Assembly: GCA_028622995.1 (NCBI GenBank)
Contig: JAJQJQ010000043.1
Coordinates: 496,001-560,000 of the forward strand
Origin: Panagrolaimus kolymaensis
Taxonomy: Eukaryota; Nematoda; Chromadorea; Rhabditida; Panagrolaimidae
Direction of reading: 5' to 3'
DNA length: 64,000 bases
Of this stretch, positions 47,703 to 60,700 are shown piece by piece. A program made the translations under genes and the position numbers. Under the pieces are notes generated by a model. It was not told the origin of the DNA and did not search any database. It saw only the letters and a program-made list of their open reading frames with translations. Numbering within the stretch: position 1 is the stretch's first letter; every line of letters begins with the position of its first letter.

Positions 47703-50116
47703 ATGACAATTGAAAGGTCTCAAAAAAGAAATTTTAAAGGTTTTATCATCAAATATTTTTTGCATGGTTAGTTTTTTGGAAATTTAAAGTGTTTGGATGG
47801 GAAATTGAAGTCTCTGAAAAGAGTTTCATTGTTGCAAAGCTTTGGGACGATTCATTAATTAATTTTTATAGGCCAAGAATTATCTGATGAACAAGAAATA
47901 AGCTTTATTGAAGCAGAAAAAGAGAGGTTTGATGAAAATATTCTTCAAAAATGTCGGAAATTTTTTTCTTTTTTGCTTCCATTTATTTTTGCTCAAGTAA
48001 GTTCACAAGAAAGATCATGGAATTACTAAAACTGTTGCTTTGCGATTGTTTATTTTTAAGGTTATTTGGTGGTCCATTGCATTGAGAAACGATTTTTTAC
48101 CATTATATGAAACACTTTGGCCGTTACCTGTAACCATGGTTTTGGGCGCTACCGTTGCAGGTAAGTTAATTAAAAACTGATAAGGGCTTATTTATTCGAA
48201 TGCTTTTAATGAAATTAAATTGCTCGATTTTTGGATTTTGTTTTCTTTGATTAAAACTGAATTTTATAACTTCTTTAGGAATGACAGCTGAAGGGTCTGG
48301 AGCTGTAGCATTTCCAGTGATGACTTTCATCCTTCAACTTTCACCCATTACTGCTCGAGATTTTACTGTGGCTATTCAATCCGTTGGTTAGTTAATTATT
48401 TTTTTTGGTTTAAACTTTTTTTTGATTAATTTTTACTAGCGAACCAGAATCTTTTTTTAATTTATAAAACTGACCATTTCAAACTCCCCATTTCTTTAAC
48501 ATTATATTTTATTATAAAAACAAGATTTTAGGTATGTCGTGTGCTTTTTTCTCAATTTTATTTATGAAAATTAATATTGAATGGCGAGCAATTATTTATT
48601 CCTTTATTGGCGCCATTCCAGGAGTTATATTTGGTTTTGAAACTGTAATCCCCATTCATTTAATTTTTTTTTATAAAAACACAAAGTTTTTAAGGTCGAT
48701 AAAATATTAACTGCTTCAATGAAAAAAATGATTTTTGTATCAGTTTGGTCCTCATTTGCTATGTCCCTTTACATGTTAAATTGTGAAAAGAAACGAACCA
48801 CGACTTCATTAATTCAAAATTTTAAGCCATGGAAGATTGTGGTGCTAGTGATTACAGGATTTATTGGAGGTAATGAAACTGGGATAGCGAATGTTTGAAA
48901 ATGGTTTTTTAGGAACTTTTACATCGTTTGCTGGTTCAGGCGTGGATATTTGCACCTTTTCAACGGTAAGAATTTTTTAAACTGGATTGAGATATTCTTT
49001 AATTTTTCTTGATTCAAAAAATTTTAACAACTTATTTGATAATAGAATTTTCAAAACTGAATTACTTTTAATTGTGCTTTATTCGTTAAAAACTGACATT
49101 TATTTTTTTTTTAGGAAATAATGCGAGCTTTTTTTCCAAAGCAAAAACTAAATAAAATAATTTCAAAAAACTTTAAAGTGTTTATTTATAAAAGCTAAAT
49201 TCATAAAACTGGATTGTTGAATAGGATTAATTAGAGATTCCAAAATTTTAATAAAGCTTAAAAAGGGATAAAATAGTTTGCATTTTTATATTTTTTTAAA
49301 GTTATAAACTGCATAATGATGGTGAAAATTTAATTTTTTTGAGATTAAAGTTTTTTACTTCAAAAAAAGAAAAGACATTTCTTTTAAAGAATAAAGTTTG
49401 TTTCTAATAATATTTCGGGTTTTTAAACTGCTTTATGTGATTTGAGTTTCATATTTATGTAAAAATTTTATTAAACTGTGAGTTGATAAAAATCTTTGCT
49501 ACAATAATTTTTCTTAATTTTTAACCAAAAATTTCTCTCTCTCTCTCACCTTTTTCATTTTTAGATAACATTTTTATTTCGAATTTCTGAAAAAACTGCT
49601 ACACCTACAACCGTTGTAATAATGGCTTTGACATCCCAATTTTGTTTCTTTTATCGCGGCCTTGTCGTGGCTGACTTTGATCCAGTGGCATTTGATTATT
49701 TTAAAGTTTGTATTCCCGTGGTTGTATTTTTTGCTCCATTTGGTAGCTTTTTGGGTTCACATTTTCATCGAATTGTAAGCATTTTTTTTTTTAAAAAAAC
49801 TGAGTTTCTTTTTTATTAAGGGAAGTTAGACTTTTAAAAAAATAACAAATATCGAAATTTCTTTTGACCCATTTTTAAAAAATGATTTTCCAATGTGGTT
49901 TTTCAGACACTGGCTTGGCTCGTGTGCATTCTAGAAATTTTTGCAATGATTGGTTTTCTTGCAACTATGCCGCCATGGACGTTGCTTTTAGCTGCAGTGG
50001 GAATAATGTTTAGTGGTTTTATTTTATTTTCACTTCTTGCAGATTTGGGTAATCTATTAATGCAAAAAGAAACTGCACAACAAAAAATAAATTCAAAAAT
50101 ATTTTTGAGTGTTTAA
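47703..50116 (+). CDS. TauE/SafE-family membrane transporter
   Basis: Nine exons (47703-47766, 47872-47996, 48061-48160, 48279-48386, 48532-48644, 48695-48869, 48913-48965, 49565-49774, 49907-50116) join in phase to 385 aa. The hydrophobic protein shows the duplicated TauE-type signatures: MTAEGSGAVAFPVMTFILQL in the first half and GGTFTSFAGSGVDICTFS then SEKTATPTTVVIMAL in the second. Bacterial members export sulfite or organosulfur anions; eukaryotic roles are little known, so the substrate is an inference. Exon 1 is short and rests on an in-phase join across GTTAGT..TATAG (H-G-Q-E-L); an earlier start is possible. Most introns contain AAACTG motifs on the coding strand. One copy overlaps the donor after exon 5 (GAAACT|GTAATC). 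Confidence 0.85.
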
Positions 50117-51091
50117 AACTGTTGATTAATGATTTTTTTTTATATAACATTATTTATGAAAATTTAAAACTGAATTGTCTGTTGTGTTGTTGTAATTTTT
50201 ATTTATTTTTTTAAAACTGGAAATAAAATTTACAGATCTTCTAAAAGTCGCCGCCGATACATTTTTAAAAACAAAAAAAACTGCATATTTTTTTATTAAA
50301 AAATTTAGAAATAAAAAACTGAACAGGACATAAAATTTATGGAATAAATTTAAGTCTTACGAAAATCTATTTGATAATAGGATAAACTGTTTCTTGAGCA
50401 ACTTATTATGATTTTGAAAAGCAGTAGCGTGAGCTCAAACGAAAAAAGTAATAATTTTTGAATTTTTTTAACTGACAACGATCGATGTAGTTGGCTAAAT
50501 TTTTATTAGTAATTTTAAAAAATTTCGATAAAAATATACATTTAATAATTTTGATTTTTTAAAACTGCATTAGAGGTATAATCATTGAAAAAAACCTTCC
50601 AATTTTGTGGTTTTTAAAACTGCATATTCTTTCATTATTATTTTTTTTTATTTTATTCAAAAAACACATAAACACTATTTTTTTATTTAATAACAATCAA
50701 TGGCAAGGAAGGAAGAGAGATTAATAATATTTACTTACAAAAAAAATTAAAACTGATATTATTAGTTTAAAATAATAAAAGAAAAAAAAGGCAAGTATAA
50801 AAAATTAAAAAAACTGAGACCAATAAAAACTGGTAGTAATAATGGATAAATACAAATTAAACAAAAACAAATAATAACCGGTCATCAATGAAAAAAAAGT
50901 GAAATAAAATTATTATTTTTAACTAAGTTAATTAATTTTTATATAAAATGAAAAATGATATTATGCAACACTATAGCTTATGATTTGCTTTCGTCTAAGT
51001 GAAAAAAAATTAATTTTAATAAAGAAAAATGGAAACTGGCAAACTTTAAAAAATAATACAGAAAAAAACTGTTGGAACACTTTTTTGGTAA
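50117..51091. other. intergenic region between convergent genes
   Basis: AT-rich with frequent AAACTG motifs (near 50,167, 50,214, 50,278, 50,326, 50,382, 50,565, 50,616 and 50,750). No gene. Confidence 0.5.
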
Positions 51092-54000
51092 TTAAAATCT
51101 TTCAAAATTTGTTGTTCGATGATCTTTAGGTTCTTCAGTAATTTCAATGGAATCAATAACTGTAACGGAATCCAATTCATTTTGGTGGTGTTCACTGCCG
51201 CGGCCATTTTCAATATCCGATGGATTTCGAGGAAGGGCTAAAGCTGCTTCATAAGTAGGAAGGGGTGGAATTTCTTCACCATCAATAGGTGAAGCATAAA
51301 ATTTCCCGGTGGAATCGGCTTTCAAAAAACATGGCTTTGAATAATCAAATGGTTCGGGAATTCGCGAGGGATTGAGATCTGAAAGAAAAAAGGAAAAATT
51401 ATTAATTGTATTTTTAAAACTGGTCATTGACTTCTTTTATCTAATTACAAAAAATAATAAAACAATTTTTTTTTACTTTTTATAAAACTGGGGCGAATTA
51501 TGATGTTATGATTATCTTTATGCCAAATAAAAAAAAATAAATCCGAAAAATTAAACTGTGTCATAGATGAGATTTTCGTAAATAACAACTTTAACTGTAT
51601 ACCCACGATAAAAACTGACATAAAATTAAATATATTTTAATTTTGTTTTTCGTTTCCTTTCAATTTTCTATTTAATTTAAATTAACTGTTATTTGGTTTC
51701 TTAGCGTCGCTTTTAACGCAGAAAAAGATCAAAGAAAATAATTTTTTAAAACTGTGTTTCAACCATATTTTTGTAAATTTTATTCATAAAGTTTTCTCAA
51801 TTATTTTACTGAATGTTGGCGCCAGCCACCGCTGCGAATGCTTCGGTGGCTGGCGCGAACTGGGTTTACGTTGACGCAAGGCATCACTTTTTCAACTTGT
51901 GGTCCGCTTTCTGCGTAGGGTTTCCATCCCATTTTTTTTTCTGCTTACAAAATCGGTTTTTTTTACATTTCGTAAGATTATAATAAACTGGTACTTTGGG
52001 CCCTCATTGATAAAAAAAAATAAATCAAAGTAAAATTCAAAGAAAGTATTCAGAGCTTAACTGCGCCAAATCAATTTGAAATTTAAAATTAAACATATTA
52101 TTTCGCTTTCGTCATAATATATTTTTTTTTGGAATACAAACTGGAGCATTGAAAGCTGATAGGTCAGCAAGTAAACTATATGTTTTTAGAATTTTTTAAC
52201 ATTGGATTTTGACAAAAAAATAAAATATAAATTTTCTAAGCATCATTATTTTTTTTACTGTTCTCACTCTCAACTTATCTCTCACGAACATTTTTTGTTT
52301 TCTTAAATATTAAATTCAATAATAAACTGATTCTTTTGAATTTCTTTCAAAGCTTTTAGCACTCGAAATTTTTTTTTAAACTGTTTTGGTAATAATAATT
52401 TTGAACAAGGACAAATTTATTTTAAAATTACTCAACGCTTTTTTTGATGCTTTTAAAATTATATATTAATAAAACTGATTCTGTGTGCTCCGTATGGAAT
52501 AAGCAAAAAAAAAACTGAATAGAAAAATTTATTACTTTTTAAAATATTAAACTGGATTTTGAAAATTTGTCTTAAAACTGCACCCAAACATTCTACAGTA
52601 ATTTCATCCTTTTGATTTTTATGAAATATAAAAACTGTAAGCATAATTCTAGGATTTGCTAGAATAAAACCCAGTGTTTAAAATATTTTCCTAAATTATG
52701 CAACTTTTTTTTAAACTATTCTCTTTTCTTTTCAATCTTTATTATTTTTGTTAAAACTGTCAATAATAATTTATTTATTAATTAATACTTACTCGAAATA
52801 CTTGCAACTCGGCATTGACGATTTCTTCGTTGTTGTCGGGGTTGAAGAAAGCAGGTGCAAACTGTAATGGTAATTACAACGCCAAAAAGAGTTCCAAAAA
52901 CAAAGAATTGACATATTGCTTTTGAAATTGAACTCGTTGAAGAAGATGCATTTGGAGCTAATGTCGAACTTGAATCTCCATCTCCATCGCCGCCGCCGCC
53001 AGTGGAATTATTATTGTTTGCATTGGATTCAATAAATTTCTTTAATTTATCCCCAAAAGTTAAAGTTTTTAAATTTTCCAATAATTCTTTCTTTTTTTCA
53101 TTTAAAACTGTAATTTGTTTCATAGTTTTATGCCAAAGGGATTTTGCTGCTCGATGAAGGGAAGTCTCTGATTCGGAAGTGGATGATTTCCATAAAGTTT
53201 CAAGATTTTGTTTTTCTGTTTCCAAATTTGCGATAACATCATCCTAAAAAAATCATGGGCGCTTATAAATGGAAAAATGAAAGTGAGTTAAAAAAAGAGA
53301 TTAATGACTTTTTTCTATTTTGAAAATTGGAAGGTAAAAAAGCAGGCAAGAAGAAAGAAAAAATGAGTAAGATAAGGATCTTGTTTATTGTCTCATGAGG
53401 AAAGGGAAAAAAACTGAGTATTGGGATTCAAATATGCGCATGATCTTTAGCTTTTAAAAAAGGGGTAAAAAGAAATACGCTATTTTTAGAAATTTGTTGA
53501 TGTCTAATCTCAAAATGAATAAACAAAAATAAATTTTTAAAGGTTATTATTGTTTCTATTTTTAGACATATATGGTTATTAATAAGTCATAAGACTTTTG
53601 AAACTGTTCTTCATGACTATTTTATTTATGGGTAAAAGGAGCTATATTTCTTTGAGATCCGAGATGAAATGGAAAAAAATAGATTTTTTTTTGTATTATT
53701 AACTGGATGTAGGAAGCGAAGATTGTTCTTGAAATAGTCAAAAAAAAGTTATATTAACTGGAGCTTTATAGTTGCTGATGGCTCAAAATTGTGTAAAACG
53801 ATGGAAAACTGGGAAACTGTTTCCAGTAATTTACCGAAAGTAAAAAACAGTCTTGCGACTTTAAAGAGCATTTAAAAAATTTTTTAATTGCATATGGGGT
53901 TTGCGTGGGTGAAAAATTGCCTGAAATTATTAAAATAAATTCTTTAAAACTTCAAGGTAAGGAGGATCCTTTAAAAAAACGAGAACTGAGTTTTTTATGT

Positions 54001-54724
54001 TTTTCAATATTGAGCTATAAGAAACTCAATAAAAAATTTACTAATAGAGAAATTATCGGAATGTAATGAGAATTTTTTTAAATTACAAATAAAAACTGTC
54101 GCCATATAGCATGTTAGGCAACAAAAAACTTTTAGAAAATCAAAACTGGATCCAATTGCGGATATGTTTAAATAAAAAATAATACGTTTTCGATAAAGAA
54201 AAAGAGAATAAAATTTTTTGCTTAAGGACAAAAAATTCCAGAAAAAAATTTGCTTAAAACTTTCATTCAGCGCAAAATTAAACTGGAGTTCCAAAATCAG
54301 AACTTAAAATAAAACTGATCACGAGGAAATTAGATAGTTAATTTTGAAGGTTTCAAATTTAATAAATTATCTAATTATAAACTGTATTTAAAAAATATAT
54401 GGATAAAAAACTTACAAGATAATTTAAATTTTGTAAAATTACCATTCTTTCAACTTCTTTTTGTTGCTCATTATCTTCTTCTTTTCGTCGTTGGTCCTCT
54501 TCATTATCTTCCGTTGAAGAAGCCGAACCAGACGATGAAGGAGAAGGCGAAGGAATAATTATTGGTTCATCCCTTTGCAATGGAGCAAAAGCTAAATCAA
54601 GGGTGGAAGAAATTTCAGCTCCATCATTTCTTTTCACTTTTAAATATTCACATGAAACTGAATTAAAAATTAATACGGTGAAAATAAATATTAACTGTGG
54701 TAGGGAAGAATAATTTATTAACAT
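51092..54724 (-). CDS. type-I membrane protein with coiled-coil ectodomain and PPLPTY tail
   Basis: Three exons (54416-54724, 52793-53243, 51092-51378) join in phase to 348 aa. The signal peptide covers SLPQLIFIFTVLIFNSVSC. A Ser/Pro-rich and then charged segment (DNEEDQRRKEEDNEQQKEVE) leads into a helical stretch (NLETEKQNLETLWKSS, HKTMKQITVLNEKKKELLE). A Gly/Ser/Asn-rich stalk precedes one TM (FFVFGTLFGVVITITVCTCF). The tail is basic (RQQRRNRQCR) and then carries EEIPPLPTYEAALALPRNP, similar to a WW-domain-binding PPxY motif. The family is not recognised. The two introns (1.4 and 1.2 kb) are unusually long and filled with AAACTG motifs opposite to transcription; one also holds a GC hairpin. 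Confidence 0.75.
51819..51856. repeat. GC-rich 13-bp-stem hairpin in an intron
   Basis: GCGCCAGCCACCG pairs perfectly with CGGTGGCTGGCGC around CTGCGAATGCTT. It is embedded in a locally GC-rich stretch (51,815-51,930) that contrasts with the A/T-rich intron and may be a small inserted cassette. Confidence 0.75.
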
Positions 54725-57700
54725 TTTATTCTGGGCGAACTTGAAACTGTGAATGTAACAATTATTTGGACTGAAAATGAATGGGAAGGTTTATATATTT
54801 TTAGTTAATGAAAATAAACTGCGGACGATGATAATACGACATAAATTTCTTATTGTCGTTTAACAAATTAAACAAAAATAAAGCACGCGAAAATAATGAT
54901 AGAACGCTAAGTTTAAAACTGCAATAGAATGGAGAGACGGGTAAGATTAAATTATAAAAATTATTACAATTATAAAAAAGGTATCAAAAAAATTTAACTG
55001 CCAAGATCACAATCAAACTGTGAATGTACGTAACTGTCAAAAAAAATTGAAGCAAAACCGATAAATATGGAAAATATCGGTGAACAAGAATAAATTTGGG
55101 GGAAAGTTACCCACAAAAACCATTATGAAAACAAGAATTTAATTAATATCAAAACTGTCAAGAAAATCGTATTCTCGAAATGCTTTAGAATAGCAAACTT
55201 TGATATGAACAAAAAATTTTGGAAGGTAGGCAAGCCAAATGACAACAAATATTTAATAAAAATTAAACTGGGTTTTTTTTTTGATGGGATTTTTATATTA
55301 AAACTGACATTTAGATTGCAAAGACAATTTAGGGATAAAATAATTTAAAAAATGTATTTGGATGAGGTTGAATTTATTTTTTCTGTAAAGTATTCTTTCT
55401 GTTTTTTAGAAACACATAGTAACACAACTTATTACAAAATCCATCCATTTTTGTTTCAATAAAAAAAACTCACAAAGAAATTGAAAAAAATGAGTGAAGG
55501 AAAGACAAAAACAGTGTTGTCCAAAAATGGAAGTAAGGAGAAGAATAAAACAACGCTTACGTACGTACAAATTTTTCTTAAGAAAAAAGAAAGGAAAAGA
55601 AAACGATGACACAAGAATGATTGAGAAAACTACCATAAAAAAACTAGTTTCTTATTTTTTTCTTCTTCTTAACTTAAGGTTGTCATTCTTGATCATCAAC
55701 AAATGCACGTTTTTTTTACCTTAAAGGTTTTTAACCTTTTCCCATTTTTTTAATAAAACTATAAATTGTCAAAAGAAAATCAAGAAAGGGTTAACTTCAA
55801 AATACAAAAGTAATACAATTTTTTAATATTTTTTATTCATTCACGAGGGGGCAAGAAGACACACATATAATTGATCAAAAAATCACAAAAACTTAATTTT
55901 TTTCTGTTTTGTTTTGTTAATTTGCAAAAGGAATGCAAGGGCCAGAAAAAAATTATTTATGATGTTATTGGTTTGTGTAATGAATGATAGAGACGGGAAC
56001 AAAAAAACCCAAATCAACTATTTGTTTGGCAAATTTGTTTTACTTTCGATATAAAAAATTCAAAGCTTGTGGTGAGGAAATACTTTTATAATGCTTTTTT
56101 TGTAATAATAAATAAACTGAAAGCTATCACAATAATCTTACATTTGTCGAATAAAAAAAATTTTGTAGCAAAAACGAAACTGAATTGTTATTCATTTTAA
56201 TAATTTATTTTTAAACTCTGGCGGGAAAATAAAAATATTAAAAAATAATAAAAACTGTGACTTTTTTGTAATTGATAATGGAATAGAAACTACTATAAAA
56301 ATAAGTTTGAAAAACTGTAAAAATATTTTTTTTAATTGTATAACTGTGCAGACACGAGTTTTTTTTAAAATTAAAAACTTTAATATTAAAAATAAAAATA
56401 AATGTTGTAAATTAAGAAGGAAGCTGACATTTTTTTAAAAATATTTAAAAAATATGTAAAATGGGCGGTATTCTGGCGATCAGAATTTTGCAAACTAAAA
56501 CACTGCAAAACGAAAGCCTTTAATAAATAAATCAAAATACACTTAAAAAAATAAAATGAAAAATCCAAATGCGGTGGCTTCGTTTAAACACGATGAGATT
56601 TAATAACTGCGTCAACAATTTCTTGGATTCGAGAAAAAAAAGGATTTATTCATTTCGTTTAATTTTATAAACTGAAAATTTTTTTAACCGGCTTAAAATT
56701 AAATTAATATTAGAAGAAGAAAAACTGAATATATTTTCAACATGTTTATATTTTTTTATTTTACCAATAACTTTTTAGAAAAATTTCCTCAAGTCTCCGC
56801 CTTGACAATCAGATCATCACTGGCTGATAAGCATCCATTTGATCTTTATTGACACTCTACCTCCCATTTTTTTAAATTTTATTTTTTCGCCTTCAATGGT
56901 GCAAAGAAATCAAAGGATAAAAGTTCAACAACAAAAAAAAGTTATGATGAAAGAAAATAATAATAAAAAACTGAGTCGTGATATTTGCGGGAAGAAGAAT
57001 AAAGATCAAATGAAATAAAAAAAATTTAAAATGATGATAAAAGTATTTTAAACTCTTAGAAATTAGAAATGAAGGAAAAACATTTAAATAATTTTTTTTA
57101 TTTAAAAGATAAAACTGTATTCGTTTGTTATGGCAAAACAGCGAAAAAATATACTCAAGGTTGGACATCATTTATTTTTTGAGAAAATAAAAGTGAGAAA
57201 ATAATAATTTTTTTATATCAAAAGCTTAAACTGAATTTTTGCAAAAGCTCTTGACTTTCATCAAATAAATAAGGAATATTTTATTTATTAAAACTGCATT
57301 CTTCTTTCAACGGCAAACATTTTATATTTTATATATGTATATAAAAATCAAGGAATAAAATTTTTTAATATTAAAACTGTTACAAATAAAAGATCTTTTT
57401 TAAATTCAATTAACAAAAAAACTGAGTTCATTTCTTCATTTTAACCAAAATAGAAACAAAATTAATCTTTTTTTATTTTCATTTCATTGAGTCCAAAATG
57501 AGGGAAGACCTTCGCTTATCAAAAATTTAAAACTGTGTCATTAAATGCTTGTGAAAAGAAAATGAAAGTTCAGAGTTTAAATAAAAACAAAAATTAGAAA
57601 AAAAAGGTGGAGTGATCGATCCTTGATGAGGAAGAAGAAAAAAAGTGTGAAAAAAAAACAACAAAGCTATAATTATTTGTCTAGACCCATCAAAAAGGGT

Positions 57701-60700
57701 GATATACTCAAACAATAAAAATGAAACAAAAATTGATGGTCGAAGGATGTTTTGTTAACTGAATGCATATATAAGCCATGAAAAATTACAAAATTTAAGT
57801 TTTAAATTAAATCAAATAAAAAAATTAATAAAATTTTTACTTTTTCATAATTTAGAGAAGAAACTGATCAACAATAAAATAGATTTCATTTTTTGATTAA
57901 CTGTGAAGTCAAGCTTGGTCTTCTTAATAAACTGAGAAAATAAATAAAATGCGATGTTTACTTTTTATAAATACTTGTGGTTGATGGGTGATCAAATAAT
58001 AGTAAAATTTCGAATTTTAAAACAAACTGCGAACAGATTTACATATGTTGTTTACAAAGTGGAATGCTTGATTGAAAGAAAATATAAAAAAATTGAAAAG
58101 AAAAAGCTGAACCAAGAAAGCAAAAAACACTTCCAAAAATATTCTGACAGTTTTTTTTTATTATTTTAATAAACTGATGAGCGCATTTTTCTTGCCATAC
58201 CTTATAAAAGAATAATTTTTTGGATATATTAAAAAAAATTTAAAACTGAGTAATTTTTTATTCGAAGACGATTATAAAATTTTAAGAAAAAATTAAAAAC
58301 TGCACAGATATGTACCAAAAAACTTTCTTAGAAAATAATAAACTGTAACAAATTCGAAAACATCAGCACCAAATAAAAGTAAAAGTATTCACGCGCCTCA
58401 AATAAAAAATCAAAAAAATAATAAATTATAAAATTTATTTACAAAAAAAAACCAAATAACAACAACAATTTCTTTCTTTTGGAATCACAAGAAAAAAGAA
58501 AGAAAATAATTTGAAACAAATAAAATGAATAACAAAAAAACAAGAAATACCCATTTTTGGAAGTGAAATTATTTTTTTTATGAGTTTTTTTTTTCAAAAA
58601 CAACAATTCAACAGCCGCCATGCATCTTCGCCCGAAGGATGCAGAGCAGCAGCCAAGGTAAAGGAAAGCAACCCATTTTTTTTGCGCGGAAGAAAGAAGA
58701 AAAAATCATCAAAAATAGAAACTTTGCCTTTTCTCTTTTTTCCAAAACAATCACATTTTATTCTTTTAAATGATGATGATCGCCTTTTAAACTCTCTTTC
58801 TTTCATTCTTCATTTTTTTTTCTTTTTTTACGTAAAAATAAAAATAAGGGAAAATGTTTAAAAAAATCTAAAAAAATCAAAAAGGTGATGGACAAGTTTT
58901 GATGGACGAAGGAGACTCAAGAAGAAGGAAAAAAGGGTTCAAGGCAGGCATAATAAAGAAAGAAAGGTAAAATGGAAAGAAAATAAAAAATAATTGATCA
59001 TGTTATGTCAAGACGGGTTTTAAATTTAAAAAAAATGAAAGAAAAATTTATTTTTTTGACAAATGAGTTTTTAAAAAAAATGTTGTACTGAATGATCTAA
59101 TGCACAAAAATTCAACTGTTTAACAAAAATAAAAAAATCAGAAAAAGAATCGATTGAAACTGCATACAGATTTAAATAATTTTCAGGGGTGGAAGGGTTC
59201 TATTTGGGAATACAATATTAATTAAAAAGTGAACACCAGAATAAAAAATAAATGAAACTTTAAAAAAATCACAAAAGCTTTCATTTCAAAAAACTGTAAA
59301 TCTGTAGTTATAGAAAGCAAAAAATTTATAACTGCTTAATTTATTTTTTTCTTTGCAAAACTGCGAAAATCATGGCGAAAGCGTATAAGCTAATTATTGA
59401 ATAAAAGTTCGTTAATTTTATTTATAAACTGTTACAAGAAATTAAAATTTGAAAGATACACTCAGGGTAAATAACTGTGAGGAGCTTTTTGAATTTTTAC
59501 AAATCCTTTTTTTTTTAATTCAAAACTGCCCTTCATAAAACCAGCCTTCGGAAATTAATTTTTTCCTTTTTTTGCCTAAATCAAACTGGCATGTAACAAA
59601 TTTGTTTAAACTGAAAATTCGACTTTTTTCTTTTCTATAAAAATTTATTTTGCTAATAATTAAAAAAAATGTTGAGATGAATTACAGTATTTTTGAGCTG
59701 ATATTATTAAATCACAAAAAAAATATTTTAACTGTTATCGTCTTTCTTAGAATTTATGGAGCGATAAAAACAACTAAAAACAACAGGGTCTTGGGATAGA
59801 AAAAACTGGATTTAAAAAAATTTAAAACTTCTTCAATTTGAAAAAAAAAACTGTGGCATGTTACGGTTGTATGCGTTCATGGAATCCATGACCTTTAACT
59901 TTAATTCAAAAAAAATAATCACCTTTTTCATTTGCATCAGACATTTTGTCGTCGACAAAACAATAAAAAAACAAATGAACAACTCAAAAAAAACTGAGGC
60001 TTATCAGTAGGAAGTCACTTCCAGACTCTTTCCTTTTCTCCTCCATTCCAAAGAGCAATAAACTTTAGCTAATCTGCAAAAAAAAAAAGTTCAAAGCACA
60101 AAAAAATTTAAAAAAACAACAACGACAAAAGTTTCTTTAAACTTTTATTTTAAAAAAATGTTATTTTTTCAATAATGATTTTTTTTTGATTGTTTCAAAA
60201 ACAACAACCAACCAACAGCTGCAAAAAAAATATTAGAAAAACAGATCATCAAAAATGTCTTTAAAAAAATGATGGCTTTCAAATTAAATCAAACAAATGG
60301 ATGCATGGCGGGGAAAAAAATAAGTGGGATAAATAAGTGACGGTGAGAACTTACTGACATTGTTCATTTTTTTGTTGATAAATGCATTCTTGTTTTTTAG
60401 GTGTAAGAAACTGTACATGGTTTTGGGTTAAGGAAATATTTTAAACTGTCCCAGGTGTCGTGTGAGTGAAAAGGAAATTAAAACTGAATCCCTTTGTTAA
60501 ATATTGTTTTATAAAAAATTTACAAAGTAAAAAGCTTATTTTTTATTTAAAAATATAATATTTTAAAGTTTAACTGGAGCTTACGGTGGTGGTCGGAAAT
60601 AGATAAAGTTAAATAAAACTTTGAATTATGTAAGTTTATTTTTAGCGTTAAAAACTGATTTTTTTGGCTACAAAGAATGAAGAGCAAAAAAAAAATAAAC

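Noticed and set aside
49106..49200. Alternative acceptor TTTTTTTTAG with a short exon in the TauE-like gene
   Set aside because: Joining exon 7 directly to 49565 keeps the frame and the family signature (FST then ITFLFRISEKTATPT); the extra exon would break it.
58580..58861. 93-codon + strand frame with a Cys/Arg-rich start
   Set aside because: Low-complexity tail, opposite frame of similar length, no splice partners.
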